A DNA stretch of 64,000 nt from UBA10103 sp964437185 (GCA_964437185.1 CAYTFU010000002.1:50623-114622); one strand, 5' to 3'. Counted from the stretch's first letter, positions 51,051 through 59,750 are shown. A program made the numbers and translations. Notes: generated by a model from the sequence alone, not told the origin.

Positions 51051-51326
51051 TTACGCAGGCAATTTAACTCCACTCTTTTTTGCGATTAATTTTATCCATT
51101 CTTCGTGGCGACTTAGTTGAATCTTCACCGCAGCGTACTCCATCGTGAGCTCGCTGACGGCTTTCGCCAAATTATCAATCGCCTTCATCACCTGTTCGAA
51201 TCTTTCATCTATGCGTCTTTCGAGTTGGTCGATCCTACTGTTATCTGCCTTCGTAACTAAGGCATCGATAACCCGATCAAGCTTCGCATCCAGTTCCTTG
51301 AATCCTATTTCCTTTCTCCTGGTCAT
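51051..51326 (-). CDS. Small coiled-coil protein inside the atp operon
   Basis: 91 residues, almost entirely helical: KELDAKLDRVIDALV, RIDQLERRIDERFEQV, then the C-terminus EYAAVKIQLSRHEEWIKLIAKKSGV that it shares with the 20480 gene. It sits between atpG and atpD, 2 bases from atpD, and has its own TATAAT (minus strand, 51335-51340) 8 bases before its ATG. Not a known ATP synthase subunit. Either an inserted orphan or a lineage-specific accessory factor. Confidence 0.75.
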   Translation of the reverse strand: MTRRKEIGFKELDAKLDRVIDALVTKADNSRIDQLERRIDERFEQVMKAIDNLAKAVSELTMEYAAVKIQLSRHEEWIKLIAKKSGVKLPA

Positions 51327-51334
51327 AAATGACG

Positions 51335-51340
51335 ATTATA
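51335..51340 (-). promoter_or_regulatory. -10 box of the coiled-coil gene inside the atp operon
   Basis: TATAAT on the minus strand, 8 bases before ATG 51326. It would also drive atpD and atpC apart from the upstream subunits. Confidence 0.6.
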
Positions 51341-51375
51341 CGCGGTCTTAACAAAATTCCTAGTAGCTCCTTACT

Positions 51376-52299
51376 CTATCTCATCGCTTCGATGCCGCTC
51401 GTAATCTCCGACACCTCCCGCGTAATCGCCGCTTGGCGAACTTTGTTGAAGGTGCGTGTGAGGTTGTGCGCCATCTCCTTGGCCTTGTCGGTTGCATTTT
51501 TCATCGCGACCATGCGTGCCGAGTGCTCGGAAGCCTTGGACTCAAGGAGGGCATGGAAAATGCTGATATTAACGAGCTTAGGAAGGAGTACACGAAGTAT
51601 GCTGTCCGCATCGGGTTCTATCGTATACGCCGAAACGCGATGAGATGTCATCTCATCGTGAAGCGGAGCGTATTTACCTCGTGCGGGTCTGATGCCAGCG
51701 ACCATGGATCGTATGATTTCGGGCGTAATAGGGACGATCTGCCGCACTACGGGCTCTTGCTCGAAGGTCGATATAAAGTTCTGGTACGCGACAAACACGC
51801 TCCCCACCTCGCCGCTTTCGTGCCAGCCAAGAATCTTTCGCGTTACATCCGACATATCCCCTTCAGCGATAGCGTCCGATTTGTTGTCGGCGCGTTCTCG
51901 CACATCGTACCCCCGCGAAGCGAAGTAATCGCTCCCGCGCCGGCCGTACCCCACGATAATTACATCCTCTTTCTTGAGATCCTTTTCGCGAATCATCTGC
52001 TCAACCGCACGTATAACCCCGCTGTTGAGCGCACCCGCGAGTCCTTTGTCGCTCGTGATAACGATGATGCTAGTTTTTGCTCCGCTGCGATCATGCATGA
52101 GCGGATGCTGCGCGGCATCAACAGTGCCCGAGAGTTTCTCCAAAATCGAAAGCGCCGCAGCAGCATACGCACGGCCTGAGAGCGCTCGTTCTTGCCCTTT
52201 GCGCATCTTCACCGCAGAGACAGCCTCCATCGCATGAGTCACCGTGCCCGTCTTTTTATACGAGAGGATTTTCAGCTTGATGTTTTTCAGCGAGGCCAT
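51376..52299 (-). CDS. atpG: F1 ATP synthase subunit gamma
   Basis: 307 residues. The two long helices of the rotor shaft are clear: N-terminal IKLKILSYKKTGTVTHAMEAVSAVKMRK and C-terminal SEHSARMVAMKNATDKAKEMAHNLTRTFNKVRQAAITREVSEI. The Rossmann-like middle has SDKGLAGALNSGV. Normal length. A 66-base gap separates it from atpA. Confidence 0.95.
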   Translation of the reverse strand: MASLKNIKLKILSYKKTGTVTHAMEAVSAVKMRKGQERALSGRAYAAAALSILEKLSGTVDAAQHPLMHDRSGAKTSIIVITSDKGLAGALNSGVIRAVEQMIREKDLKKEDVIIVGYGRRGSDYFASRGYDVRERADNKSDAIAEGDMSDVTRKILGWHESGEVGSVFVAYQNFISTFEQEPVVRQIVPITPEIIRSMVAGIRPARGKYAPLHDEMTSHRVSAYTIEPDADSILRVLLPKLVNISIFHALLESKASEHSARMVAMKNATDKAKEMAHNLTRTFNKVRQAAITREVSEITSGIEAMR

Positions 52300-52365
52300 G
52301 TTAGATTTTGTTGTGAGCGTTAGCGAACTAGAAAATCTTACATCCTGAGCAAAGTCGAGGGATTA

Positions 52366-53937
52366 TTATTTCGATGAGGAGAAAAATTCCGAATGGGCCA
52401 GCCTAAACGACTCAAATGCGGCGTTGAGTTCCTTTTTCAAATCGTCGGAGACTGCACCAGCATCTTTAATGCTTTTGAGCGTCTTCGCGTGTTGATCCTC
52501 CAAGTACGCCACGAGCTTTGCTTCCACGTGCGTCACCTGTGCGACGGGCACCTCCAGAAAGAATTTATGATTGGCAGCGTAGAGCACTGCGACTTGCATC
52601 TCCACGGGAATAGGCGCTCCGTTCTTCTGCTTCAGCACCTCCACCATTCGCTGACCCGACGCGATACGATCTGCCGTCACCTTATCGAGATCTTGCGCAA
52701 ATTGCATGAACGCCTCCAGCTCTCGAAACTGAGCGAGCTCGAGCTTGAGTCCGCCTGCTACGGATTTCATCGCCTTCGTCTGAGCCGCAGATCCTACGCG
52801 CGAGACAGAAATACCGACATCGATCGCGGGTCGCACGCCTTTGTTGAAGAGTTCTGCGATCAAGAAGATCTGACCATCTGTGATCGAAATGACGTTGGTC
52901 GGAATGTAGGCCGAAACGTCCCCTTCCTGCGTCTCAATAATCGGGAGTGCAGTGATAGAGCCTCCGCCCTTTTCCTCACTCAAGCGACACGCGCGCTCAA
53001 GCAGTCGAGAATGTAAGTAGAAAATATCTCCTGGATACGCCTCGCGTCCCGGCGGACGTCGCAGAAGGAGCGAGAGTTCGCGGTACGCAACCGCCTGCTT
53101 GGAGAGGTCGTCGTAAATAATGAGTACATCTTTCCCCGCGTCCATGAAGTACTCGCCGATAGCGACGCCTGAAAACGGCGCGATGAATTGAAGCGCGGCA
53201 GGCGCGGATGCTGGAGCGTCCACAATGATCGTGTATTCGAGCGCACCCTCCTTGCGCAATTGCTCGACGATTCGCGCAGTCTTGGATTCCTTCTGGCCGA
53301 TCGCGACGTAAATACAGATGGGTCGTTTCTCTTTTGGCTCGTTGCGCTGGTTGATTATCGTGTCGATGGCCACGGTCGTCTTGCCGATAGATCGATCGCC
53401 AATGATCAGCTCGCGCTGCCCTCGACCGATTGGAATCATCGAGTCGATTGCTTTGATACCGGTTTGCAATGGCACCGACACCGACTTTCGATCAATAACA
53501 CCGCTTGCCTGTCGCTCGACAGGCATCATTTTCGTATTTTTGAAAGGCCCCTTTCCGTCGATCGGCTCGCCAAGCGCATTCACCACACGCCCGAGCAAAT
53601 CTTCACCCGATGGGACCGAAAGGATTTTGCCCGTCGATTTCACCGTCATGCCTTCTGCCACGCGCGAGGTCTCTCCCAAAATCGTTGCGCGCACCCCATC
53701 CTCTTCAAGGTTCAAGATGAGACCATAGAGCGGTCCATGTGTTTCCAAGGAGTCCGCGAGCTTTTTACCTTTCCCTTCTTCAAAATGGATGATTTCGCTC
53801 ATCACTGCCTTCGACAAGCCATCGATCGCGACCACGCCGTCCCCGACCGAGGTCACGCGCCCCACATGCTCACTCTCGTGCGTGGGCACAAAGTGCTCGA
53901 TCTCGCGTATGATTTTTTCAACTACTGAGTTATCCAT
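52366..53937 (-). CDS. atpA: F1 ATP synthase subunit alpha
   Basis: 523 residues. Walker A is GDRSIGKTTVAIDTI (GDRQTGKT in most), followed by CIYVAIGQKESKTARI, DVLIIYDDLSKQAVAYR and the SVSRVGSAAQTKAM adenine/Arg-finger region. Non-catalytic nucleotide-binding subunit. It begins 3 bases after atpH. Confidence 0.97.
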   Translation of the reverse strand: MDNSVVEKIIREIEHFVPTHESEHVGRVTSVGDGVVAIDGLSKAVMSEIIHFEEGKGKKLADSLETHGPLYGLILNLEEDGVRATILGETSRVAEGMTVKSTGKILSVPSGEDLLGRVVNALGEPIDGKGPFKNTKMMPVERQASGVIDRKSVSVPLQTGIKAIDSMIPIGRGQRELIIGDRSIGKTTVAIDTIINQRNEPKEKRPICIYVAIGQKESKTARIVEQLRKEGALEYTIIVDAPASAPAALQFIAPFSGVAIGEYFMDAGKDVLIIYDDLSKQAVAYRELSLLLRRPPGREAYPGDIFYLHSRLLERACRLSEEKGGGSITALPIIETQEGDVSAYIPTNVISITDGQIFLIAELFNKGVRPAIDVGISVSRVGSAAQTKAMKSVAGGLKLELAQFRELEAFMQFAQDLDKVTADRIASGQRMVEVLKQKNGAPIPVEMQVAVLYAANHKFFLEVPVAQVTHVEAKLVAYLEDQHAKTLKSIKDAGAVSDDLKKELNAAFESFRLAHSEFFSSSK

Positions 53938-53940
53938 AAA

Positions 53941-54327
53941 TTATTGAGTGGTCCGATTATACAGTGTAAGCAGCTGTTTCTTAAAACTTGCATCGACGAG
54001 AACTTCGCGGCCCTCAAGTCGCCACCCCCCGATAAGGGATTCATCGACGATGGTAACGAGGTCTTTTGCAGATACGCTGAGCTCTGAAAGTACTGCGCGA
54101 ATTTCTTTTTCTGCGACATCACGGTCACCGGCGTGAGCAACACTGACCGTCATTCGACTCTTCTCACGCGCACGTTCTGCCGCTTGAGCAAATGCCCGCC
54201 CAATTTTCGGAATGAGCATTATTCGGCCGGTACGTTCGAGTGATTTCCGTACCGACGCCACCGCATCAGTAGGACTTACGCCTTTTGAAAGAAGTCTCAA
54301 CAGTGCTTGTGCGTATGCGTTTTCCAT
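53941..54327 (-). CDS. atpH: ATP synthase subunit delta, short
   Basis: 128 residues against about 177 in E. coli. Family features are an N-terminal helix (ENAYAQALLRLL), a helical middle, and the C-terminal VDESLIGGWRLEGREVLVDASFKKQLLTLY that fits subunit b. The N-terminal helical bundle is shortened, so stator contacts with alpha may be reduced. Position between atpF and atpA confirms it. Confidence 0.9.
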   Translation of the reverse strand: MENAYAQALLRLLSKGVSPTDAVASVRKSLERTGRIMLIPKIGRAFAQAAERAREKSRMTVSVAHAGDRDVAEKEIRAVLSELSVSAKDLVTIVDESLIGGWRLEGREVLVDASFKKQLLTLYNRTTQ

Positions 54328-54375
54328 AGTTATTTTATAGTGAGTTGCCTGTGGTGAGCGTATCGAACCATCGAA

Positions 54376-54825
54376 CTATGCGGATTTCTGCCTCAGTATT
54401 TTCTCAGCTGCCAAGACAGCAGCCCGCGCAATTTCCTTTTCGCTCTTTTTCAACGCCTCTCTTTGCGCCTCCTCGGCTCGCTCAGCGGCGTCCTTGAGGG
54501 TTGCCGCAGCTCGCGCCTCTGCACTTTGGACAATTTCAACCCCCCTTTCCTCCGCGCGCACTCGCGCTGTGGCGATAATCCCCTCCGCCTCTCTCCCCGC
54601 CTCGCCTTTCATGGAGTCGCTTGTGGTTTTAGCCTCTGCAAGACTTCTTGCTGCGGCTTCCGCATCACGTACCCCATCCGCGATCTTCTGCTGCCTGTCG
54701 TCAATAACCTTCAGAATCGGTTTATAGAGCAGGTAGGTGAGTACGCTGAGGAGCACTACGAAGTTTACCGCCTGCACCAAGAGCAGTTTCCATTCAACTC
54801 CAAATGCCGCGAAGAGTTCACTCAT
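54376..54825 (-). CDS. atpF: Fo ATP synthase subunit b
   Basis: 149 residues from ATG 54825. N-terminal membrane helix (LLLVQAVNFVVLLSVLTYLLYKPI) with the typical KPILKVIDDRQQKI, then a long charged, Ala-rich helix forming the peripheral stalk. The frame is open far upstream over atpE; the start matches the family and lies 19 bases after atpE. Confidence 0.93.
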   Translation of the reverse strand: MSELFAAFGVEWKLLLVQAVNFVVLLSVLTYLLYKPILKVIDDRQQKIADGVRDAEAAARSLAEAKTTSDSMKGEAGREAEGIIATARVRAEERGVEIVQSAEARAAATLKDAAERAEEAQREALKKSEKEIARAAVLAAEKILRQKSA

Positions 54826-54844
54826 AGCGCGATCAGGTCTATAC

Positions 54845-55072
54845 TTACGTAAACTTAATGATGAAACCAACGACGAGTGCGAAGATTGCGAGCGCGTCGG
54901 TAACCGCAATACCAATAAACATGTTTGTCTGTATTTTTGCCGCGGCATCAGGATTGCGACCAATTGCTTCCAGTGCACGCCCAACGAGCAGACCGAGACC
55001 AATTCCAGGCCCCATCACCCCAAACCCCACCACAAACGCCATACCCAATGTCTTTGCGACCTCAATATCCAT
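54845..55072 (-). CDS. atpE: Fo ATP synthase subunit c
   Basis: 75 residues, two membrane helices. Helix 1 has VMGPGIGLGLLVG, the polar loop is EAIGRNPDAAAKI, and helix 2 carries the ion-binding acid as Asp in IAVTDALAIFALVVGF, where most relatives have Glu. Position Q of Na+-type c-rings (PxxGQG) is Leu here, which points to protons rather than sodium. Confidence 0.95.
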   Translation of the reverse strand: MDIEVAKTLGMAFVVGFGVMGPGIGLGLLVGRALEAIGRNPDAAAKIQTNMFIGIAVTDALAIFALVVGFIIKFT

Positions 55073-55135
55073 ACGATTCTGTTATAAATAATAATTTTTA
55101 AAGCCAAAAGGATACTACCATATATTTTTTCCCGC

Positions 55136-55960
55136 TCAATGCGCCTCACTGGCATGTGCATCCGTGACGGCCAACTTGATGAAGAAGAGCGTGAGCAGAG
55201 CAAAAATAGCGGCTTGCAAGAATCCGATAAACAGCTCGAACATCATGAGCGGCACCGGAGCCATATATGGAGCGAAGTGCGTGACGACGACGATAAGGAT
55301 TTCGCCGGCAAGTATATTTCCGAAAAGACGAAACGAGAGCGATATAAGACGTGCGACCTCTCCGATAAGCTCGACAAGCCCTACGGCAAAATCGAGCGGC
55401 GAGTGAAAATTGATGAATTTCCCACCGTATTTGATGATACCGAGCGCCGCTATGCCACCAAGCTCTATTACAAGCACTGCGATGATCGCGAGCGCAAGCG
55501 TAACGTTGAGATCAGTGTTCACACTGCGGAATAAGGGGAAAAATTCGTGTTCTCGAAAGAAACCGATGCTACCGATTCCGGGCGTAAATTCGAGAAAATT
55601 TGAAGTAAAGATAAAAAGAAAGAGTGTAATCAAAAAAGGAAAATACTTGCGTGCGAGCTCCTTGCTCCCGAGGGTCTCCGTTACGTAATCATATACATAC
55701 CCGATGAGTGATTCGAGAACAATCTGAAACTTGCCGGGAATCATTTTGATTCGCGAACGCATGATGAAAGCGATAGCCACCAACAAAATGATCACCCCCC
55801 AGCTCGTAACGAGAGTATTGGTGATGGGGAGACCCATAAACGTCCCCAATTTTTCCGCCGCGATCGCGACGTGAATTCCCGATTCCGCGGCCTCACCCAC
55901 CTGAGCCGCGACCTCCGCTGCCGCCTGAGTCGTGGTCGCAAGTTCGGCAATTTCCTTCAT
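55136..55960 (-). CDS. atpB: Fo ATP synthase subunit a
   Basis: 274 residues. About five to six membrane helices with NFLEFTPGIG, the essential Arg in LISLSFRLFGNILAGEI, and a C-terminal FIGFLQAAIFALLTLFFIKLAVTDAHASEAH. An Ala-rich N-terminus of about 45 residues precedes the first helix. First gene of the operon atpB-E-F-H-A-G-(coiled coil)-D-C. A TAGTAT box lies 11 bases before the ATG, so the leader is only a few bases. Confidence 0.95.
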   Translation of the reverse strand: MKEIAELATTTQAAAEVAAQVGEAAESGIHVAIAAEKLGTFMGLPITNTLVTSWGVIILLVAIAFIMRSRIKMIPGKFQIVLESLIGYVYDYVTETLGSKELARKYFPFLITLFLFIFTSNFLEFTPGIGSIGFFREHEFFPLFRSVNTDLNVTLALAIIAVLVIELGGIAALGIIKYGGKFINFHSPLDFAVGLVELIGEVARLISLSFRLFGNILAGEILIVVVTHFAPYMAPVPLMMFELFIGFLQAAIFALLTLFFIKLAVTDAHASEAH

Positions 55961-56011
55961 AAAGTAGCGCTATACTAGCACGTCTTTTTCGACATCGAAA
56001 CCTTAGCGAGC

Positions 56012-56902
56012 CTAGGAAAAATTCCGTATACGATCCGCCGCGATTTGTTCCGCCCCCCTAAATCCGTGCTCAACTCCCGCCACAATGGAAACCTGATCTC
56101 CTTTTTTCTTGTGACGCGCGAACCACTCTGCAATTTCCTGCGCTGGTCGGTCGGCATACTCGTCACTTTCCGCGATGAGCACGAGCGTTGGTAATTTTAT
56201 GGAGCGCAGTGTGCGCGGACTTACCATAGGACTCCAGTAGGGAAATATTTCCTCCGGCCCAGTCCCTGAATACAGACTCAGGAATCGCTGTGCATCGAGC
56301 GTTTCGTGCCACACCCCGTCGGGTAGGAGCGAATGTTTCTTGCCGCGTCCCACAAGGGCACGCGCAAGACTCGTTGCTCGCACAATTGCTGCCTTGCCAC
56401 GCAAATGCACTTCGGCTGCATAATCGCTGATAGGCGCGAGGAGCACAATACCCCTCACTCCCTTTCCCCGCTTTGAGGCCCAATACACTGACTTCTGACA
56501 GCCTGTCGAATGACCAACGAGAATAATTTCTTTCGCGCCCTGCTTCTTTGCAAAATTTATCGCACCCTGAATGTCGTCGACGCAATCGGTAAACACTTCG
56601 TGCGCCGATCCTCCGCGCAAACTTTTTTTGGTTCTGTCGGTGCGCGAAATTCGAGCGATGCCATCGTGCCCGCGATTATTAAAAGCGAGAACGGCTGCAT
56701 CGCGCGCGACGAGCTTTTCCATAATTCCGAGCTTGCTAAACATTGAGCTCCCGAGCCCATGCACCCACACATACGCCCTTTTGGGTTTTCCGGGCTTGCC
56801 CTTCGTAGCCTTGGCGATGGAGGGCCCAAACCAAATGCCGTTGAGCAAAATCTTTTTTGGAGTAACAATCTCGACAATATTGCACCGACGCACGGAGTCC
56901 AT
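56012..56902 (-). CDS. Alpha/beta hydrolase
   Basis: 296 residues. Oxyanion/HG segment AYVWVHGLGSSMFSKL, nucleophile elbow ILVGHSTGCQKS, acid in LIAESDEYADRP, His in GVEHGFRG. Similar to the UPF0613/DUF1749-like hydrolases. After the first strand it carries GPSIAKATKGKPGKPKR, which comes from a dispersed repeat also seen upstream of leuS. Start ATG 56902 overlaps the region of the ahcY stop (56905-56907), with GAGGGG ahead of it, so it is probably translated from the ahcY mRNA. Confidence 0.8.
   Translation of the reverse strand: MDSVRRCNIVEIVTPKKILLNGIWFGPSIAKATKGKPGKPKRAYVWVHGLGSSMFSKLGIMEKLVARDAAVLAFNNRGHDGIARISRTDRTKKSLRGGSAHEVFTDCVDDIQGAINFAKKQGAKEIILVGHSTGCQKSVYWASKRGKGVRGIVLLAPISDYAAEVHLRGKAAIVRATSLARALVGRGKKHSLLPDGVWHETLDAQRFLSLYSGTGPEEIFPYWSPMVSPRTLRSIKLPTLVLIAESDEYADRPAQEIAEWFARHKKKGDQVSIVAGVEHGFRGAEQIAADRIRNFS
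56790..56828 (-). repeat. Dispersed repeat copy 2 (FAKAT-type) inside a coding region
   Basis: Minus strand GGGCCCTCCATCGCCAAGG followed by CTACGAAGGGCAAGCCCGG. It matches the core of the copy upstream of leuS (42661-42735) and is read in frame as GPSIAKATKGKPGKP in the alpha/beta hydrolase. Confidence 0.55.
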
Positions 56903-56904
56903 AC

Positions 56905-58161
56905 TCACGTCCCCTCTTGCCAGCTGCTGAGATACTTTTCTTGCTCAGGCGACAGGACGTCGAGCTGACATCCCATCGCTTCGAGCTTTAGCTGCGCGAT
57001 CATGCGCTCCATTTTTTCGGGAATATCAAAAACGGTCGGCGTAAGCGGTATTTGCTGCGTCGCCATCCACTCGCACCCGAGCGCCTGCGTGGCAAAACTC
57101 ATATCCATCACACTTGCGGGGTGACCCTCCGCCGCTGCGAGATTCACGAGCCTCCCCTGCGCGAGCACATAGATCCTTTTTCCCTTAACTTTATACTCTT
57201 CGACAAATGCGCGAGGAGTGGTGGGATCACCTTCTGCGACCGCCCGCAGATCCTTGAGATTAATTTCCACATCGAAGTGCCCTGCGTTGCAAACAATTGC
57301 ACCGTCTTTCATGACCTCAAAATGCGATTTCGTGATGACGTCGATATTTCCGGTCACGGTACAGAAAAGATCCCCCTCTTTCGCGGCCTCTGCCATCGGC
57401 ATCACACGGAAACCATCCATCGCCGCTTCGAGTGCTTTTACCGAATCAATCTCCGTCACGACCACATTTGCACCCATTCCCCGCGCGCGCATTGCAAGCC
57501 CTTTGCCGCACCATCCGTATCCTGCGACGACCACCGTCTTGCCGGCGATCAAAATGTCTGTCGCACGAATGATTCCATCGAGCGTCGACTGGCCCGTACC
57601 GTATCGATTGTCAAACATGTTTTTGGTCTTTGCGTCATTCACCGCGACTATCGGAAATTTAAGCGCGCCGTCTTTGCTCATCGAGCGCAAACGAATCACG
57701 CCCGTCGTCGTCTCTTCCGTGCCACCCACAATGTGCGGTAGAAGTTCTTTGTGACTCGTGTGAATGGTCGATACGAGGTCTGCGCCGTCATCCATGGTGA
57801 GGTGGGGACGCTCTGCAATCACACTTTCCAAATGCTCAAAAAACTTCTCCTTACTCTCCCCCTTTATGGCAAACGTCGGAATTTGATGGTCTTTTACAAG
57901 GCTCGCCGCCACGTCATCCTGTGTCGAGAGCGGATTGGAAGCGCACAGGTACACATCTGCGCCTCCGGCCTTCAGCGTGATCATTAAATTCGCGGTCTCT
58001 GCGGTCACATGAAGGCATGCAGCGAGCGTTTTCCCCGCGAGCGGCTTTTCTCTTTCAAATCGAGCGCGCACCGAACGCAGCACGGGCATGTCCCGCTCGG
58101 CCCACTCTATTCGTCGCTTACCTTCTGGCGCTAACCCAATATCTTTAATGTCCGATTTCAT
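56905..58161 (-). CDS. ahcY: Adenosylhomocysteinase
   Basis: 418 residues. Substrate and NAD motifs: CLHVTAETANLMITLKAGGADVYLCASNPLSTQDDVAASL, DDGADLVSTIH, FDNRYGTGQSTLDGI and the Rossmann loop VVVAGYGWCGKGLAMRARGMGA; it ends EKYLSSW. It splits S-adenosylhomocysteine into adenosine and homocysteine. The start is ATG 58161, with TATACT (minus strand, 58168-58173) 6 bases before it; the frame is open upstream. The adjacent PfkB kinase could remove the adenosine. Confidence 0.96.
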   Translation of the reverse strand: MKSDIKDIGLAPEGKRRIEWAERDMPVLRSVRARFEREKPLAGKTLAACLHVTAETANLMITLKAGGADVYLCASNPLSTQDDVAASLVKDHQIPTFAIKGESKEKFFEHLESVIAERPHLTMDDGADLVSTIHTSHKELLPHIVGGTEETTTGVIRLRSMSKDGALKFPIVAVNDAKTKNMFDNRYGTGQSTLDGIIRATDILIAGKTVVVAGYGWCGKGLAMRARGMGANVVVTEIDSVKALEAAMDGFRVMPMAEAAKEGDLFCTVTGNIDVITKSHFEVMKDGAIVCNAGHFDVEINLKDLRAVAEGDPTTPRAFVEEYKVKGKRIYVLAQGRLVNLAAAEGHPASVMDMSFATQALGCEWMATQQIPLTPTVFDIPEKMERMIAQLKLEAMGCQLDVLSPEQEKYLSSWQEGT

Positions 58162-58167
58162 GGAGGC

Positions 58168-58173
58168 AGTATA
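58168..58173 (-). promoter_or_regulatory. -10 box of ahcY (leaderless)
   Basis: TATACT on the minus strand, ending 6 bases before ATG 58161. Confidence 0.6.
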
Positions 58174-58207
58174 GCGCGATGTCGCGTAATGGGAAAATCG
58201 CGGCGCC

Positions 58208-59146
58208 TTAAAGTGCTGGCTTTTCTTTGTACGTTGCGAGGTGGCGCGCTTCGAGCTCCTCCGTCGTGAAGCGATGATTCTGTGTCCCGTAGTGCTCAAC
58301 CGCATAGGAAGCAACCACGCTCCCAAGCCGCGCGGCATTCTCGAGCGACGATCCCGCAAAAATCCCCGCGAGAAACCCTGCGCGATAGGCGTCTCCCGCC
58401 CCCGTCGGATCGATGACCTTACTCACATGTACTGCATGCACATCGGTACTCTCATTGCGGGTAATCACACGCGAGCCTCTCTCCCCAAACGTCACAATAA
58501 GCGCGCGAGCCCTCTTAACGATATCCGATTCACTCCATCCCGTCTTCTGTTTTATGAGACTCAACTCGTAGTCGTTGGCAAAAACTCCCTCTGTCCCCGT
58601 TATCCCATCTCGGAGCTGATCGCCTGAAAGTGTGGGAATCTGCTGTCCCGGATCATAAAAATATTGCACTTCCTTTGATCGGTAGTACGGAGGCAACTGC
58701 GTCATGTCCTCGATGCACCCCGCCCCAATAATCGCCGCCTTCACACCCTCGGTGCTCGGGAGCGGAATGTACTGATGTCCGCCAGATGCCATCGCAAACG
58801 CCGCAATCTGATTATTACCTTGGTCAGTCACTATAAATGCAGAGGATGTCGCACCGTCCTTATCGATCTGTACAGACGCCGTGTCTACTCCGACTTTTTG
58901 TAGATGCGTGATGTAACGATCAAAATCGGGACCAGCGGTCGCGATGATACTCGGCTCCTTTTGCAGCAACCCGAGATTGTACGCAATGTTTCCCGCTGTA
59001 CCTCCAAAATTTTCGGTAAACGCTTTTACGGCAAAACTGACGTTGATGTTGTGCAACTTTTCGGCGACGAAGTGATCCTTAAAATGTCCCGGAAAATTCA
59101 TGATCCGGTCGTATGCCAGCGAACCTGAGACGAGTATTCGATACAT
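58208..59146 (-). CDS. PfkB-family kinase, probably adenosine kinase
   Basis: 312 residues. Substrate site NFGGTAGNIAYNLGLL near residue 47, and the catalytic anion hole DPTGAGDAYRAGFLAG near residue 250 with the base Asp in GAGD. Fold and length fit ribokinase-like enzymes; the neighbour ahcY makes adenosine as a product, so adenosine is the most likely substrate. This is inference. TATAAT (minus strand, 59154-59159) ends 7 bases before the ATG. Confidence 0.85.
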   Translation of the reverse strand: MYRILVSGSLAYDRIMNFPGHFKDHFVAEKLHNINVSFAVKAFTENFGGTAGNIAYNLGLLQKEPSIIATAGPDFDRYITHLQKVGVDTASVQIDKDGATSSAFIVTDQGNNQIAAFAMASGGHQYIPLPSTEGVKAAIIGAGCIEDMTQLPPYYRSKEVQYFYDPGQQIPTLSGDQLRDGITGTEGVFANDYELSLIKQKTGWSESDIVKRARALIVTFGERGSRVITRNESTDVHAVHVSKVIDPTGAGDAYRAGFLAGIFAGSSLENAARLGSVVASYAVEHYGTQNHRFTTEELEARHLATYKEKPAL

Positions 59147-59153
59147 TCTTGTA

Positions 59154-59159
59154 ATTATA
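59154..59159 (-). promoter_or_regulatory. -10 box of the PfkB kinase gene (leaderless)
   Basis: TATAAT on the minus strand, 7 bases before ATG 59146. Confidence 0.6.
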
Positions 59160-59277
59160 TGACATTTTTACTCAGTTTACGACGCGAAGATTGTGTTGTA
59201 TGGTATGTGCTGCCGACCTCCGCGCTGTAGCGAAGGTCCGGTGCCTGAAACACCGCAACAAAAAAAGGGACGAGACG

Positions 59278-59712
59278 ATGCGCAAATTGATTCCTCTGCT
59301 GCTCGCCGTACTGCTGGCGGGGTGCGGCGTCAATGACTACACCGGCGACTACTCGCCGGGCAATCTCGCGGTCGAGGAAAAATCCAAGTTCCCGACAGCA
59401 GCAGAGCAATTCGGCCTGTCCGGAGATATGGCCGGGCCGCAGCTGCCGATCCCTCCGATTCCACCGACTCTGGAGGAACGAGCAGCCCGACTTCTACCCA
59501 AGAAGGGGCAAATGGTCCACGGTCGCGACAACCTTTTCACGGTCTGCGGTACGGGGAAAAAACTCAAAATCCGACCGGTCAGCCCGGAGAATGCGGGTCC
59601 GATCACCAACCAGATGATCAACGAAATCGCTCAAGTCGTGATCCGGGACCAGGAATGGGCGCGACGCGGAGGGCTTGTGCCGATGAACGCTGGGAATGCC
59701 TGCTTCGCGTGA
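59278..59712 (+). CDS. Lipoprotein, unknown function
   Basis: 144 residues with a lipoprotein signal peptide: MRKLIPLLLAVLLAGCG, lipobox LLAGC (Cys16). The mature part is Pro-rich (LPIPPIPPTLEERAARLLPKKG) and ends in a small domain with NQMINEIAQVVIRDQEWARRGG. No family recognised. Purine-rich AAAGGGACGAG precedes the ATG and a strong terminator follows the stop, so it is a self-contained unit unlike its leaderless neighbours. Confidence 0.7.
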   Translation: MRKLIPLLLAVLLAGCGVNDYTGDYSPGNLAVEEKSKFPTAAEQFGLSGDMAGPQLPIPPIPPTLEERAARLLPKKGQMVHGRDNLFTVCGTGKKLKIRPVSPENAGPITNQMINEIAQVVIRDQEWARRGGLVPMNAGNACFA

Positions 59713-59717
59713 ACTCA

Positions 59718-59750
59718 AAGGCGGTCCTGCCACGGACCGCCTTCTGCTTT
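59718..59750 (+). terminator. Rho-independent terminator after the lipoprotein gene
   Basis: Stem AAGGCGGTCC (59718-59727) with 59734-59743, 6-base loop, then TTCTGCTTTT. Also faces the end of the minus-strand glyoxalase gene. Confidence 0.8.

Noticed and set aside
58162..58359. N-terminal extension of ahcY by 66 codons
   Set aside because: It overlaps the PfkB kinase gene region, is not AhcY-like, and the TATACT box fixes the start at 58161.
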